DNA of 17,641 bases from Planctomycetota bacterium (GCA_003501525.1 DNPI01000226.1:1-17641), one strand, 5' to 3'; positions 7,206 to 13,541 are shown, counted from the stretch's first letter. Program-made: numbers and translations. The notes: generated from the letters alone by a model not told the origin.

Positions 7206-7514
7206 TTAATCAAACTTTGTTCCGCAAGGAATTCCGATACGAGTGGATTTACCGTCAGAGCGTTCAATGCGAGTTCGAACACCTCGACCCGCCTTGTCGC
7301 TCCAGAGAGCAATATTTGAAATATGAAGGGGCATTTCGCGCTCAACTGTCCCGCCTTGGGGGTTCGATTGCGTTTTGCGGAGGTTCTTGACACGAAGATT
7401 TACGCCTTCCACCAAAACCCTATCGCTGTTTTTCAGGATGCTGACAATCTTTCCTCGCTGCCCAGCGTGATTCCCTGAAATCACCACCACCTCATCGCCG
7501 TTTTTGATATGCAT
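7206..7514 (-). CDS. rplX: 50S ribosomal protein L24 (uL24)
   Basis: L24 is an early assembly initiator and lies near the polypeptide exit. The 102-residue protein starts MHIKNGDEVVVISGNHAGQR, the KOW motif of the family. It continues with VEGVNLRVKNLRKTQSNPQG and MPLHISNIALW. The ATG shares its A with the rplN stop (TGATG), and GGAGG lies 7 nt upstream. It is followed 4 bp later by rplE. Length is normal. Confidence 0.97.
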   Translation of the reverse strand: MHIKNGDEVVVISGNHAGQRGKIVSILKNSDRVLVEGVNLRVKNLRKTQSNPQGGTVEREMPLHISNIALWSDKAGRGVRTRIERSDGKSTRIGIPCGTKFD

Positions 7515-7882
7515 CAGACAACCTCCGAAGCCAAAGAGATTATTTTCATGTACTGACGCTCCCGAAGCTCACGAGCAACAGCTCCAAAAATTCGGGTGCC
7601 ACGCGGATTCCCATCACCATCCAGCAGCACCATCGCATTACTATCAAAACGGACATAAGTGCCATCACGCCGACGTGTCGATTGACGAGTTCGCACAACA
7701 ACTCCCTTAACGACTTCCCCTGTTTTCACTTCTGAACCAGGGATAGCACTCTTCACCGAACCAACAATGACGTCACCCACGCCAGCAAAACGACGCTTGC
7801 TTCCCCCTAAAACCTTGATGCACATCACCTCCTTCGCGCCGCTGTTATCTGCGACATCAAGACGAGTTTGCATTTGAATCAT
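7514..7882 (-). CDS. rplN: 50S ribosomal protein L14 (uL14)
   Basis: L14 lies at the subunit interface and forms inter-subunit bridges. The 122-residue product is full length and highly typical: MIQMQTRLDVADNSGAKEVM, IKVLGGSKRRFAGVGDVIV, RRRDGTYVRFDSNAMVLLDG and GTRIFGAVARELRERQYMKI. The gene begins 4 bp after rpsQ with AGGGG about 8 nt upstream. In E. coli a separate promoter marks this boundary (the start of the spc block). Here only a 4-bp gap is left and I see no promoter in it. Confidence 0.98.
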   Translation of the reverse strand: MIQMQTRLDVADNSGAKEVMCIKVLGGSKRRFAGVGDVIVGSVKSAIPGSEVKTGEVVKGVVVRTRQSTRRRDGTYVRFDSNAMVLLDGDGNPRGTRIFGAVARELRERQYMKIISLASEVV

Positions 7883-7886
7883 GACA

Positions 7887-8174
7887 CTAACCCCTAGGGG
7901 CCTCCTCCAGAATGCGAACTAATCTCCAACGCTTTGTTTTACTTAGAGGACGGGTCCCCATAATTTCCACCTTGTCCCCCTTCCGGGCTTGGTTTTCCTG
8001 GTCGTGGACTGCATATTTCTTACGCTTCCGAATAATCTTCTTATACAGAGGGTGCCGAGAAGAACGTTCCACCTGAACAACAATCGTCTTCTCCATAGCA
8101 TCGGAAACCACGAGGCCCTGAAGAGACTTACGAGAACCTCTATTTTCCTCTCGGGTGGTTATTTCTTCACTCAT
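7887..8174 (-). CDS. rpsQ: 30S ribosomal protein S17 (uS17)
   Basis: S17 is a primary 16S rRNA binder of the 30S body. I choose the ATG at 8174 (MSEEITTREENRGSRKSLQG), 4 bp after the rpmC stop, giving 95 residues. A longer frame to 8219 would overlap rpmC by about 40 bp and would exceed the usual length of about 85. The OB-fold core is clear: LQGLVVSDAMEKTIVVQVER, HPLYKKIIRKRKKYAVHDQE, GDKVEIMGTRPLSKTKRWRL. The Shine-Dalgarno is weak (AGGAG about 13 nt away), so the exact start is slightly uncertain. Confidence 0.94.
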   Translation of the reverse strand: MSEEITTREENRGSRKSLQGLVVSDAMEKTIVVQVERSSRHPLYKKIIRKRKKYAVHDQENQARKGDKVEIMGTRPLSKTKRWRLVRILEEAPRG

Positions 8175-8178
8175 TTTT

Positions 8179-8391
8179 CTAGCGAGGCTCCTGGCCTCGA
8201 ATACCTTTTTCTCGTTCACGCAGAATCGTTTTCATGCGTCCGATGTCACGGCGCAATCTGCGAATCTTTGCGGGATCAGTATTCCCTTCAGTAAGGGACC
8301 TGAATTTCATCTGGAACATTTCCTTCTCGGACTCTCCAATGTCGAAGAGAATCTCGCTGTCGTCCTTGCCTCGAATTTCGTTAGTTTTCAT
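8179..8391 (-). CDS. rpmC: 50S ribosomal protein L29 (uL29)
   Basis: L29 is a small helical protein beside the exit tunnel, near the docking site for trigger factor and SRP. The 70-residue protein is predicted to be mostly alpha-helical (MKTNEIRGKDDSEILFDIGE, then MKFRSLTEGNTDPAKIRRLR, RDIGRMKTILREREKGIRG). The C-terminal half keeps the family pattern R-R-x-[KR]-[RD]-I-[AG]-R-[IM]-K-T-[IV]. The N-terminal half is more divergent than most, with E-x-L-F-D-I-G-E replacing the usual LR-LS-EEL. Its place between rplP and rpsQ is the standard S10-block order and supports the call. Confidence 0.93.
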   Translation of the reverse strand: MKTNEIRGKDDSEILFDIGESEKEMFQMKFRSLTEGNTDPAKIRRLRRDIGRMKTILREREKGIRGQEPR

Positions 8392-8406
8392 TAATCGTCT
8401 CTCTGA

Positions 8407-8913
8407 TTAAATATGTTTACGGGCGATCATTCGAACCTGCATAGGCATTTTGTGAGCTACTCGGTTAAGAGCGACTCGGGCTCTTGACTCATCCACTCCA
8501 CCCAATTCATAAATCACTGTCCCTGGCTTAATAACAGCAACCCAGCGATCGACATCACCTTTTCCAGAACCCATTCGGACTTCCTGAGGTTTAGCCGTCA
8601 CAGCTTTGTGCGGAAAGACACGAATCCAAATTTTTCCCTCTCCCGCAGCTCTGTTGCACGCAACCCGACCAGCTTCAATAGTCCTCGAACTCAACCAACC
8701 CCATTCAAGGGCTTGCAAACCAAAATCACCAAAGGCAACAGTGTTACCCCTGGTTGCCCGAGCAGAACAAAGCATCTTCTTCGGTTTCTTGAAACCTCTC
8801 CTATGCAGCCAGCGACCAGCTGGCCCCGTACCGCCACGACGCTTAGAGCGATAGCTCCCTTTGATTTTCCCTCTCTGGGTTTTACGGTACTTAACTCTCT
8901 TGGGCATCAACAT
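8407..8913 (-). CDS. rplP: 50S ribosomal protein L16 (uL16) with a basic insertion
   Basis: L16 sits at the base of the central protuberance and helps position A-site tRNA. The start is the ATG at 8913 (MLMPKRVKYRKTQRGKIKG), preceded by AGGAG 8 nt upstream; a longer frame to 8958 lies inside rpsC. The protein is 168 residues against a usual length of about 137. The difference is a single in-frame insertion, roughly residues 20-52, placed where the family reads directly from RG-x-x-x-G into ATRGN. The insertion is very basic (SYRSKRRGGTGPAGRWLHRR, GFKKPKKMLCSAR). The rest is normal, including FGDFGLQALE, GKIWIRVFPHK and VRMGSGKG, the last holding the Arg that is hydroxylated in E. coli. Confidence 0.96.
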   Translation of the reverse strand: MLMPKRVKYRKTQRGKIKGSYRSKRRGGTGPAGRWLHRRGFKKPKKMLCSARATRGNTVAFGDFGLQALEWGWLSSRTIEAGRVACNRAAGEGKIWIRVFPHKAVTAKPQEVRMGSGKGDVDRWVAVIKPGTVIYELGGVDESRARVALNRVAHKMPMQVRMIARKHI

Positions 8914-8924
8914 GGCAAGAACTC

Positions 8925-9557
8925 CTAAATATGGAAAGCATCTCCTGTGTAGATCCAAGCCTTAACCCCCAAAATCCCATAGGTAGTTTCAGCTTCAGAG
9001 AATCCGTACTCGCAACGTGAGGAAAGCGTTTGAAGCGGGATACGCCCCATGTGCTGTTTAATGGTGCGGCTCATTTCTTTGCCATCAATGCGCCCGCTCA
9101 CCTGGATGCGGACACCCTTAGCACCAGCATTCATAGTATTTTCCATCACTCGCTTAATCTGATAACGAGGAGAAACGCGGCGCTCGATAGCAGCAGCTAG
9201 ATTTTCGGCAACCGTCTGAGCATCGAGGTCCCAGTGCCGGACTTCCTGGATATCGAGACGCACTTCAATCCCAATCATTTTCTCGAGATCCTCCACTAAA
9301 GCATCTCGAGTTGCATACCCCCTGCCAATTACCTCTCCCTTTCGAGTAACCGTCAATTGAATCGTCATCCTGTCACCACGCCGCTGGATATCAATGCGTG
9401 AAATAATGCCTTTCCGGAAGCGTTTCTTGATCAAATCTCGAACTTTGTAGTCCATCAGGAGACATTCGCCATATTCTTGCCCACGAGCAAACCAGCGGGA
9501 ACGCCATGGTTCACTAATGCCAACCCTGAAACCTAGAGGATGTACTTTTTGCCCCAT
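8925..9557 (-). CDS. rpsC: 30S ribosomal protein S3 (uS3)
   Basis: S3 lines the mRNA entry channel and, with S4 and S5, supports mRNA unwinding. The 210-residue product starts MGQKVHPLGFRVGISEPWRS and ends with EAETTYGILGVKAWIYTG, both typical. The type-II KH domain is unusual: where the family has RPGxVIGKKGxxI (with a GXXG loop), this protein reads TRKGEVIGRGYATRDAL (residues 71-87), so the second Gly of GXXG is displaced. The basic stretch ERRVSPRYQIKRVMENTMNA is retained. The ATG overlaps the rplV stop (TGATG), and GGAGGAGG lies 7 nt upstream. Confidence 0.97.
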   Translation of the reverse strand: MGQKVHPLGFRVGISEPWRSRWFARGQEYGECLLMDYKVRDLIKKRFRKGIISRIDIQRRGDRMTIQLTVTRKGEVIGRGYATRDALVEDLEKMIGIEVRLDIQEVRHWDLDAQTVAENLAAAIERRVSPRYQIKRVMENTMNAGAKGVRIQVSGRIDGKEMSRTIKQHMGRIPLQTLSSRCEYGFSEAETTYGILGVKAWIYTGDAFHI

Positions 9558-9904
9558 CAGACGGCCTCCTCCCGAACTGCGATTCGGAGATGAGATGTTC
9601 GCTTGCGAATAGGCATCGCTCGGCCCATCGGACCCGGCCTAACTCTAACGCGCTTCTGGACTAAAGGACCTGAATCAACACGAGCATCGGAAACAACAAG
9701 ATTATTCACATCTATCGCTTCATTTTGCGCTGCATTTGCTATTGCAGAGCGAAGAACCTTGAGAAACAAGGAAGAACCCCGAGCAGGGTGAGAGCCCAAA
9801 AGGTCTAGAGCACGCGTAGCTGATAATCCCCGAATCAAGTTAGCGGAAGGCCGAGCCTTCTTTGCTGAAATGTGGGCATATCGATGAGAAGCTCTGAATT
9901 CCAT
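9557..9904 (-). CDS. rplV: 50S ribosomal protein L22 (uL22) with longer tunnel loop
   Basis: L22 sends a long beta-hairpin into the polypeptide exit tunnel, where with L4 it forms the constriction. The 115-residue protein starts MEFRASHRYAHISAKKARPS and ends GRAMPIRKRTSHLRIAVREE. The hairpin (residues 79-105) reads GPLVQKRVRVRPGPMGRA and then MPIRKRTSH. Counted from GP to KRTSH it has 20 residues; from memory of the E. coli and B. subtilis proteins the same span is 17. It starts 2 bp after rpsS without a clear Shine-Dalgarno and ends in a TGATG overlap with rpsC. Confidence 0.97.
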   Translation of the reverse strand: MEFRASHRYAHISAKKARPSANLIRGLSATRALDLLGSHPARGSSLFLKVLRSAIANAAQNEAIDVNNLVVSDARVDSGPLVQKRVRVRPGPMGRAMPIRKRTSHLRIAVREEAV

Positions 9905-9906
9905 CT

Positions 9907-10170
9907 TTACGCTTGCTTAGAGTGACCGCGGAAAGTCCGCGTTGGGGAGAATTCACCGAGACGATGCCCAACCATGTCTTCGGTAATGAAAACTTTCCAA
10001 AAAGTTTTGCCATTATGAACCATAAAAGTCATCCCAACATAGTCTGGGAGAATCGTAGAAGCACGAGCCCACGTCTTGATGGGATCTTTACTTCCTTCAG
10101 CTAAAGCTTTCTCCACCTTCCGGTGAACTCGCGGATCAACCCAGGGGCCCTTACGAATGCTGCGTCCCAT
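9907..10170 (-). CDS. rpsS: 30S ribosomal protein S19 (uS19)
   Basis: S19 is in the 30S head, pairs with S13 and forms an inter-subunit bridge. The 87-residue product begins MGRSIRKGPWVDPRVHRKVE and ends VGHRLGEFSPTRTFRGHSK, both diagnostic. Slight oddities are Trp in place of Phe in KGPW and the motif NGKTFWKVFITEDM where NG(R/K)xHVPVxVTxxM is usual. The gene lies 2 bp after rplB and 2 bp before rplV with no visible Shine-Dalgarno. Confidence 0.97.
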   Translation of the reverse strand: MGRSIRKGPWVDPRVHRKVEKALAEGSKDPIKTWARASTILPDYVGMTFMVHNGKTFWKVFITEDMVGHRLGEFSPTRTFRGHSKQA

Positions 10171-10172
10171 AC

Positions 10173-11003
10173 TTATTTGCCCTTCCGGCGACGCCGGACA
10201 ATAAACGAATTGGAAGTCTTACGACGGTTACGTGTTTTCTGACCCTTAGCTGGCTTGCCCCAAGGCGAAACAGGGTGCTTACCTTTTGTCCGCCCTTCGC
10301 CACCACCGTGTGGATGCGCAGCAGGGTACATAGCGACACCGCGCACATGTGGTCGACGCCCCATATGGCGACTTCTACCAGCCTTGCCCAGCTTTACATT
10401 CTGGTGGTCAGCATTGCCAACTTCACCAATTGAAGCGCGGCAGGTGATATGCACTCGACGAAGCTCTCCACTGGGAAGAGCAAGAAAAGCGTAATCGCCT
10501 TCCCGAGCGGCGAGACGAGCAGAGGATCCAGCACTGCGAACCATCTTCGCTCCCTGTCCTGGTCGCAACTCCACATTATGAATCGTCATGCCTATAGGAA
10601 TATCTTTCAGTTCCATAGCACAACCAACTTTAGGTTCAGCATCAGCACCGGAGCTGACGATGTCGCCTTGGCTAAGTCCCTTCGGCCAAACAATGTAGCT
10701 TTTTTCGCCGTCTGCATAATGGAGCAGAGCAATCCTAGCCGAACGATTCGGGTCGTACTCGATATGGGCTACCGTCGCAGGAACCCCATCCTTGATTCTT
10801 TTGAAATCAATGACACGGTAGCGACGCTTATGTCCACCACCACGATGCCGTGACGTAATGCGTCCGTAATTATTCCGGCCACCGGTTTTCTTAATCGGTT
10901 CGAGAAGGCTCTTCTCAGGCTTCTGGCGGGTGATTTCCGCCCTATCCAACACCGAACCGCCACGCCGGCCTGGTGAAGTAGGAGCATAAGTCTTAATTCC
11001 CAT
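10173..11003 (-). CDS. rplB: 50S ribosomal protein L2 (uL2)
   Basis: L2 is required for subunit association and for formation of the peptidyl-transferase centre. The 276-residue protein is full length, with KPEKSLLEPIKKTGGRNNYG, RHRGGGHKRRYRVIDFKR, the SH3-like ELRPGQGAKMVRSAGSSAR and the basic C-terminus SFIVRRRRKGK. The catalytic-site neighbourhood, almost always AMNPVDHPHGGGEG, here reads AMYPAAHPHGGGEG (residues 224-237). The key His (230 here, H229 in E. coli mature numbering) is kept, but the preceding Asn, Val and Asp are Tyr, Ala and Ala. The Shine-Dalgarno is weak (AGG at distance 12). Confidence 0.97.
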   Translation of the reverse strand: MGIKTYAPTSPGRRGGSVLDRAEITRQKPEKSLLEPIKKTGGRNNYGRITSRHRGGGHKRRYRVIDFKRIKDGVPATVAHIEYDPNRSARIALLHYADGEKSYIVWPKGLSQGDIVSSGADAEPKVGCAMELKDIPIGMTIHNVELRPGQGAKMVRSAGSSARLAAREGDYAFLALPSGELRRVHITCRASIGEVGNADHQNVKLGKAGRSRHMGRRPHVRGVAMYPAAHPHGGGEGRTKGKHPVSPWGKPAKGQKTRNRRKTSNSFIVRRRRKGK

Positions 11004-11016
11004 AACACTAAAAAAC

Positions 11017-11301
11017 CTAGATAAGGTCTATTTTCTGCCCCTCCTTCAGCTGCACTACTGCAATCTTTCGACTGGGTGTTCGATACGCATGGCGACCACG
11101 TCGACGAGCTTTACCTCCGCGAATCAAAGTTCGCACTTTTTCTACTTCAACACTAAAAATGTGCTCGACGGCTCGGCCTATTTCAATTCGATTTGATGTA
11201 GACGCAACTTCAAAGCGGTAGGTATTGGATCTTTCTGTTTCAGCAGTAGATTTCTCTGTAAGCACTGGTCGCAAAAGAATCTTGTAGGCAGGATTGCTCA
11301 T
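11017..11301 (-). CDS. rplW: 50S ribosomal protein L23 (uL23)
   Basis: L23 sits at the tunnel exit and is the docking site for trigger factor and SRP. The 94-residue product contains KILLRPVLTEKSTAETERSN, TYRFEVASTSNRIEIGRAVE and the RNA-binding loop VRTLIRGGKARRRGRHAYR. The ATG overlaps the rplD stop by 4 bp (ATGA), and GGGAGG lies about 9 nt upstream inside rplD. It is followed after 13 bp by rplB. Nothing unusual is seen. Confidence 0.97.
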   Translation of the reverse strand: MSNPAYKILLRPVLTEKSTAETERSNTYRFEVASTSNRIEIGRAVEHIFSVEVEKVRTLIRGGKARRRGRHAYRTPSRKIAVVQLKEGQKIDLI

Positions 11302-11936
11302 CCTTTTTTACCTCCCACTCGTTCAAGGACAACATCCAAAGCCCCTTCCTGGGCCAAAACCCACTTAGAAGCCAAAAGGTCATAAGCATTCACCTCGTCC
11401 GCAGTCCGCACAGAGATTCGTGGGAAATTACGAAAAGATTTCCAAATAGCCTCATCGCGGGAAGCCAAAAGAATCAGAGAGGTTCCATGAGGAGCACACT
11501 CTGACAGCAACGGCCGGACAGTTTTAGCGGAAGGCGATTCCATGGACAGGCCCTTTATCTCCTTCACCTCTCCATCTTGAAGTTTGCCAGCTAAAGCACT
11601 GCGAAGAGCTGCAAGGCGTTGCTTGCGAGGAAGGCGATAATGCCAACGACGCGCATTGCGAGGGCCGAAAACTGTCGCCCCACCGACCCACAAAGGGCTC
11701 CGCCTATCGCCATGCCGCGCTCTCCCCGTTTTCTTTTGGCGCCAAGGTTTCTTCTTATGGCCAGCCAGCTCAGAACGTACTTTTGTGTGAGCCGAGCCCA
11801 CCCTGCTATTCGCTTGGTACTGAACCACAGCATCTTTCATCGTTCGGAAGAGCATTGAATCGCCTAAATCAGCATCAAAAGCACGCTCGGAAACAGCACC
11901 ACCAGAAGCATCGAAAACAGGTATGGACGTTTCCAT
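11298..11936 (-). CDS. rplD: 50S ribosomal protein L4 (uL4)
   Basis: L4 is a 50S assembly protein whose extended loop reaches the exit tunnel; in E. coli it also represses the S10 operon through the rpsJ leader. The 212-residue product starts METSIPVFDASGGAV, 5 bp after rplC. The tunnel loop reads RSELAGHKKKPWRQKKTGRA and then HGDRRSPLWVGGATVFGP. Lys68 corresponds to E. coli Lys63, but the next residue, normally Gly (RQKGTGRAR), is Lys69. The globular C-terminal part (AYDLLASKWVLAQEGALDVV) is normal. No Shine-Dalgarno is visible. Confidence 0.97.
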   Translation of the reverse strand: METSIPVFDASGGAVSERAFDADLGDSMLFRTMKDAVVQYQANSRVGSAHTKVRSELAGHKKKPWRQKKTGRARHGDRRSPLWVGGATVFGPRNARRWHYRLPRKQRLAALRSALAGKLQDGEVKEIKGLSMESPSAKTVRPLLSECAPHGTSLILLASRDEAIWKSFRNFPRISVRTADEVNAYDLLASKWVLAQEGALDVVLERVGGKKG

Positions 11937-11941
11937 AAGGA

Positions 11942-12574
11942 CTAGTTGGCTCCGGTCTTAGCCGTACAAATTTCAATGAAACCTTCAGGAGGACCTGGTA
12001 TGCCTCCCCTCACAAGAATCAGGTTCTTGTCAGAATCTACACCTTCAACCGTGAGGTTCTTCACCGTGCGGCGCACCGCACCGAAATGCTTAGCCATACG
12101 AGTACCTTTAAAAACCCTACCGGGATAAGCACATGCTCCAATAGAACCGGGCCGCCTAACGTTCATGCAACCGTGCGTTTCGCTCCCTCGAGCGAAATTA
12201 TGGGCTTTGATCGTCCCTGCAAATCCTCTGCCCTTGCTGATGCCAACAATGTCGACAACATCTCCTTGCTCAAAAATATCAGCTTTGATTTCCTGTCCGA
12301 CTTCCCATGGAGCAGTGTCAGTGACCCTGAATTCTTTGAGTCTGCGAAATATGCCAACTCCTGATTTTTCCGCTGCAACCCGCTGCGGCTTTTTCACGTG
12401 CTTAGCCTTCGCCGGCACGAAGCCAACCTGAACTGCTGAATAGCTATCCGTATCAGGAGTTCTTAGCCCTGTAACAGTGCAAGGCCCAGCCTCAAGAACG
12501 GTGACCGGGACTACTGTTCCGTTCTCACGAAAGATTTGTGTCATCCCCTTTTTCCGAGCAAGCAAAAACTTCAT
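11942..12574 (-). CDS. rplC: 50S ribosomal protein L3 (uL3)
   Basis: L3 initiates 50S assembly and reaches toward the peptidyl-transferase centre. The 210-residue protein has the N-terminal MKFLLARKKGMTQIFRENGT, the central EVGQEIKADIFEQGDVVDIV, GISKGRGFAGTIKAHNF and the loop SETHGCMNVRRPGSIGACAY followed by PGRVFKGTRMAKHFG. The stretch between HG and RRPGSIG differs from the more usual SxxHR but the motif is intact. It starts 18 bp after rpsJ with only a weak purine-rich stretch ahead of the ATG. Confidence 0.98.
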   Translation of the reverse strand: MKFLLARKKGMTQIFRENGTVVPVTVLEAGPCTVTGLRTPDTDSYSAVQVGFVPAKAKHVKKPQRVAAEKSGVGIFRRLKEFRVTDTAPWEVGQEIKADIFEQGDVVDIVGISKGRGFAGTIKAHNFARGSETHGCMNVRRPGSIGACAYPGRVFKGTRMAKHFGAVRRTVKNLTVEGVDSDKNLILVRGGIPGPPEGFIEICTAKTGAN

Positions 12575-12592
12575 CTCTGGTATCTATCTGAA

Positions 12593-12898
12593 TCAGATTT
12601 TTATGCGGACATCAACACCAGCAGATAGCACTAGGCGATTAAGAGCATCCACGGTTTGGGGAGTAGGCTCAAGGAGATACAAAAGCCTCTTATGGGTACG
12701 AATCTCGAACTGTTCCCTTGCTTTCTTATTAACATGAGGCGACCGAAGGACCGTGTATTTCTCAATCCTGGTAGGGAGAGGGATAGGTCCCGAAACAGCA
12801 ACGCCGGTAAGACGCGCAGCCTCCATAATTGACTCAGTAGCCTGATCAATAGCTTCGTGGTCGTAAGCCTCTAGCCGGATTTGGATGCGATTCGCCAT
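12593..12898 (-). CDS. rpsJ: 30S ribosomal protein S10 (uS10)
   Basis: S10 is a 30S head protein and, as NusE, a partner of NusB and NusG in antitermination. The family start MANRIQIRLEAYDHEAIDQA is at 12898, giving 101 residues; the frame is open further to 12994, but that part lies in the structured leader. Typical motifs follow: VSGPIPLPTRIEKYTVLRSP, HVNKKAREQFEIRTHKRLLY and the ending LVLSAGVDVRIKI. No Shine-Dalgarno is present. The ATG lies 16 nt after the long leader hairpin. This is the first gene of the S10 block and has its own candidate promoter. Confidence 0.98.
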   Translation of the reverse strand: MANRIQIRLEAYDHEAIDQATESIMEAARLTGVAVSGPIPLPTRIEKYTVLRSPHVNKKAREQFEIRTHKRLLYLLEPTPQTVDALNRLVLSAGVDVRIKI

Positions 12899-12992
12899 GT
12901 TTGGACACAATTCGAGCCCCGGTTCGTCTATCCGAAGCGAAAAAAAACGCTTCTGGTTCGGATTTGCCGGGGCTAGGTCCCGAAATTGGGCC
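12899..12992 (-). promoter_or_regulatory. Structured rpsJ (S10 block) leader
   Basis: The untranslated region ahead of rpsJ holds two inverted repeats on the coding strand. A small hairpin (12976-12992) pairs GGCCC with GGGACC around AATTTC, with one bulged A. A long hairpin follows (12915-12974): an outer 8-bp stem AGCCCCGG/CCGGGGCT, an internal loop, and an inner 9-bp helix capped by eight U. The inner helix can pair in two registers because GAA is repeated on the 5' side. The U run is in the loop, not after a stem, so this does not look like a simple terminator. Regulation by L4, as in E. coli, is possible but unproven. Confidence 0.6.
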
Positions 12993-12996
12993 ACGC

Positions 12997-13024
12997 ATTC
13001 TAGGCGTTAAACGCTATCGGTCAA
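12997..13024 (-). promoter_or_regulatory. Candidate sigma70 promoter of the S10 block
   Basis: On the minus strand a -35 box TTGACC (13019-13024) is followed after 16 bp by a -10 box TAGAAT (12997-13002). Each differs from consensus at one position. The downstream discriminator GCGTGGCCC is GC-rich, as at stringently controlled promoters. A start near 12991 would give a leader of about 92 nt before rpsJ. No start site was measured. Confidence 0.65.
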
Positions 13025-13067
13025 CTGCAAACGCGGAAATCCTTCTCCCTGAATAGTTTGCGATGAT

Positions 13068-13541
13068 TTAGGTCTTTGCGAGATCTAGGATTTCCCGATT
13101 ACTTTCCAGCCACAATTCTGCCCACCGATAACCCACTAAAAGCGAATCATCTCGGTCACCTAACAAGCAAATAGCCGCGTGAAGGGCTTCCACGCTCGCA
13201 AGACCATTACTCGGATCCTCAAAAAGAGAAGATTTACGTGGATAAGCCGTCTGGAGAGATTCCGGCAGAGCCCGCCTATGCAATGTCCCGTCAACTTCTG
13301 CCAGAACACTAGGTAGATGTCGCCAAGAGCTATCAACAATCAACAGAGGTCGACAATCATCTTGCATAGACAGAGGACGCCCTTCGGGGTGCAAAAGCGT
13401 CACCTCCCCCATGTCCACTCGCCGACCAGGCAGGTGCTTCTTCCAAATTAGAGGGAGATCGTCGCGACTACGCAAAGGAGTCAAGCTACATTTCTTGGAA
13501 GATTCCCTCCCCAAGCGCAGCAAAATGGTCGAAATCCGCAT
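13068..13541 (-). CDS. Tsr3/DTW-like 3-amino-3-carboxypropyltransferase (putative RNA modification enzyme)
   Basis: This gene of about 157 residues sits between rpsG and rpsJ. It resembles the Tsr3 (DUF367) and DTW families, SAM-dependent enzymes that add an aminocarboxypropyl group to uridine or pseudouridine in rRNA or tRNA. Visible matches, with Met at 13541 as residue 1: SSKKCSL (14-20) like DPKKCT/NLKKCSL; LLIVDSSWRH (66-75) like LDCSW or DGTW; RRALPESLQTAYPR (89-102); NGLASVEALHAAICLLG (112-128); and LLVGYRWAELWLESNREIL (134-152), close to the Tsr3 ending LLxKFKWGxxFLxLNxxLL. The start is uncertain: the ATG at 13541 lacks a Shine-Dalgarno, a TTG at 13553 has AAGG at 6 nt, and an ATG at 13703 lies inside rpsG. 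The substrate cannot be told; the neighbourhood suggests rRNA. Confidence 0.72.
   Translation of the reverse strand: MRISTILLRLGRESSKKCSLTPLRSRDDLPLIWKKHLPGRRVDMGEVTLLHPEGRPLSMQDDCRPLLIVDSSWRHLPSVLAEVDGTLHRRALPESLQTAYPRKSSLFEDPSNGLASVEALHAAICLLGDRDDSLLVGYRWAELWLESNREILDLAKT

Noticed and set aside
7891..7900. Palindrome CCCCTAGGGG at the rpsQ-rplN junction
   Set aside because: It is made of the last rpsQ codons and stop and is a short 10-bp palindrome with no flanking structure; chance is the simplest explanation.
8925..9557. A frameshift in rpsC as the reason for the odd KH loop
   Set aside because: Reading the codons shows an uninterrupted frame, with conserved sequence on both sides of the altered loop and normal length.
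10449..10853. A 134-codon plus-strand open frame opposite rplB
   Set aside because: It is fully antisense to L2 with no domain resemblance; best explained as a by-product of L2 codon use.
12586..12598. Perfect 6-bp inverted repeat (ATCTGA/TCAGAT) between rpsJ and rplC
   Set aside because: The spacer is a single base and the arms are AT-rich, so it is too weak for a functional hairpin and is likely chance.
12940..12974. Rho-independent terminator or attenuator at the U8 run ahead of rpsJ
   Set aside because: On the coding strand the U run is in the loop of the hairpin and no stable GC-rich stem ends immediately before it.
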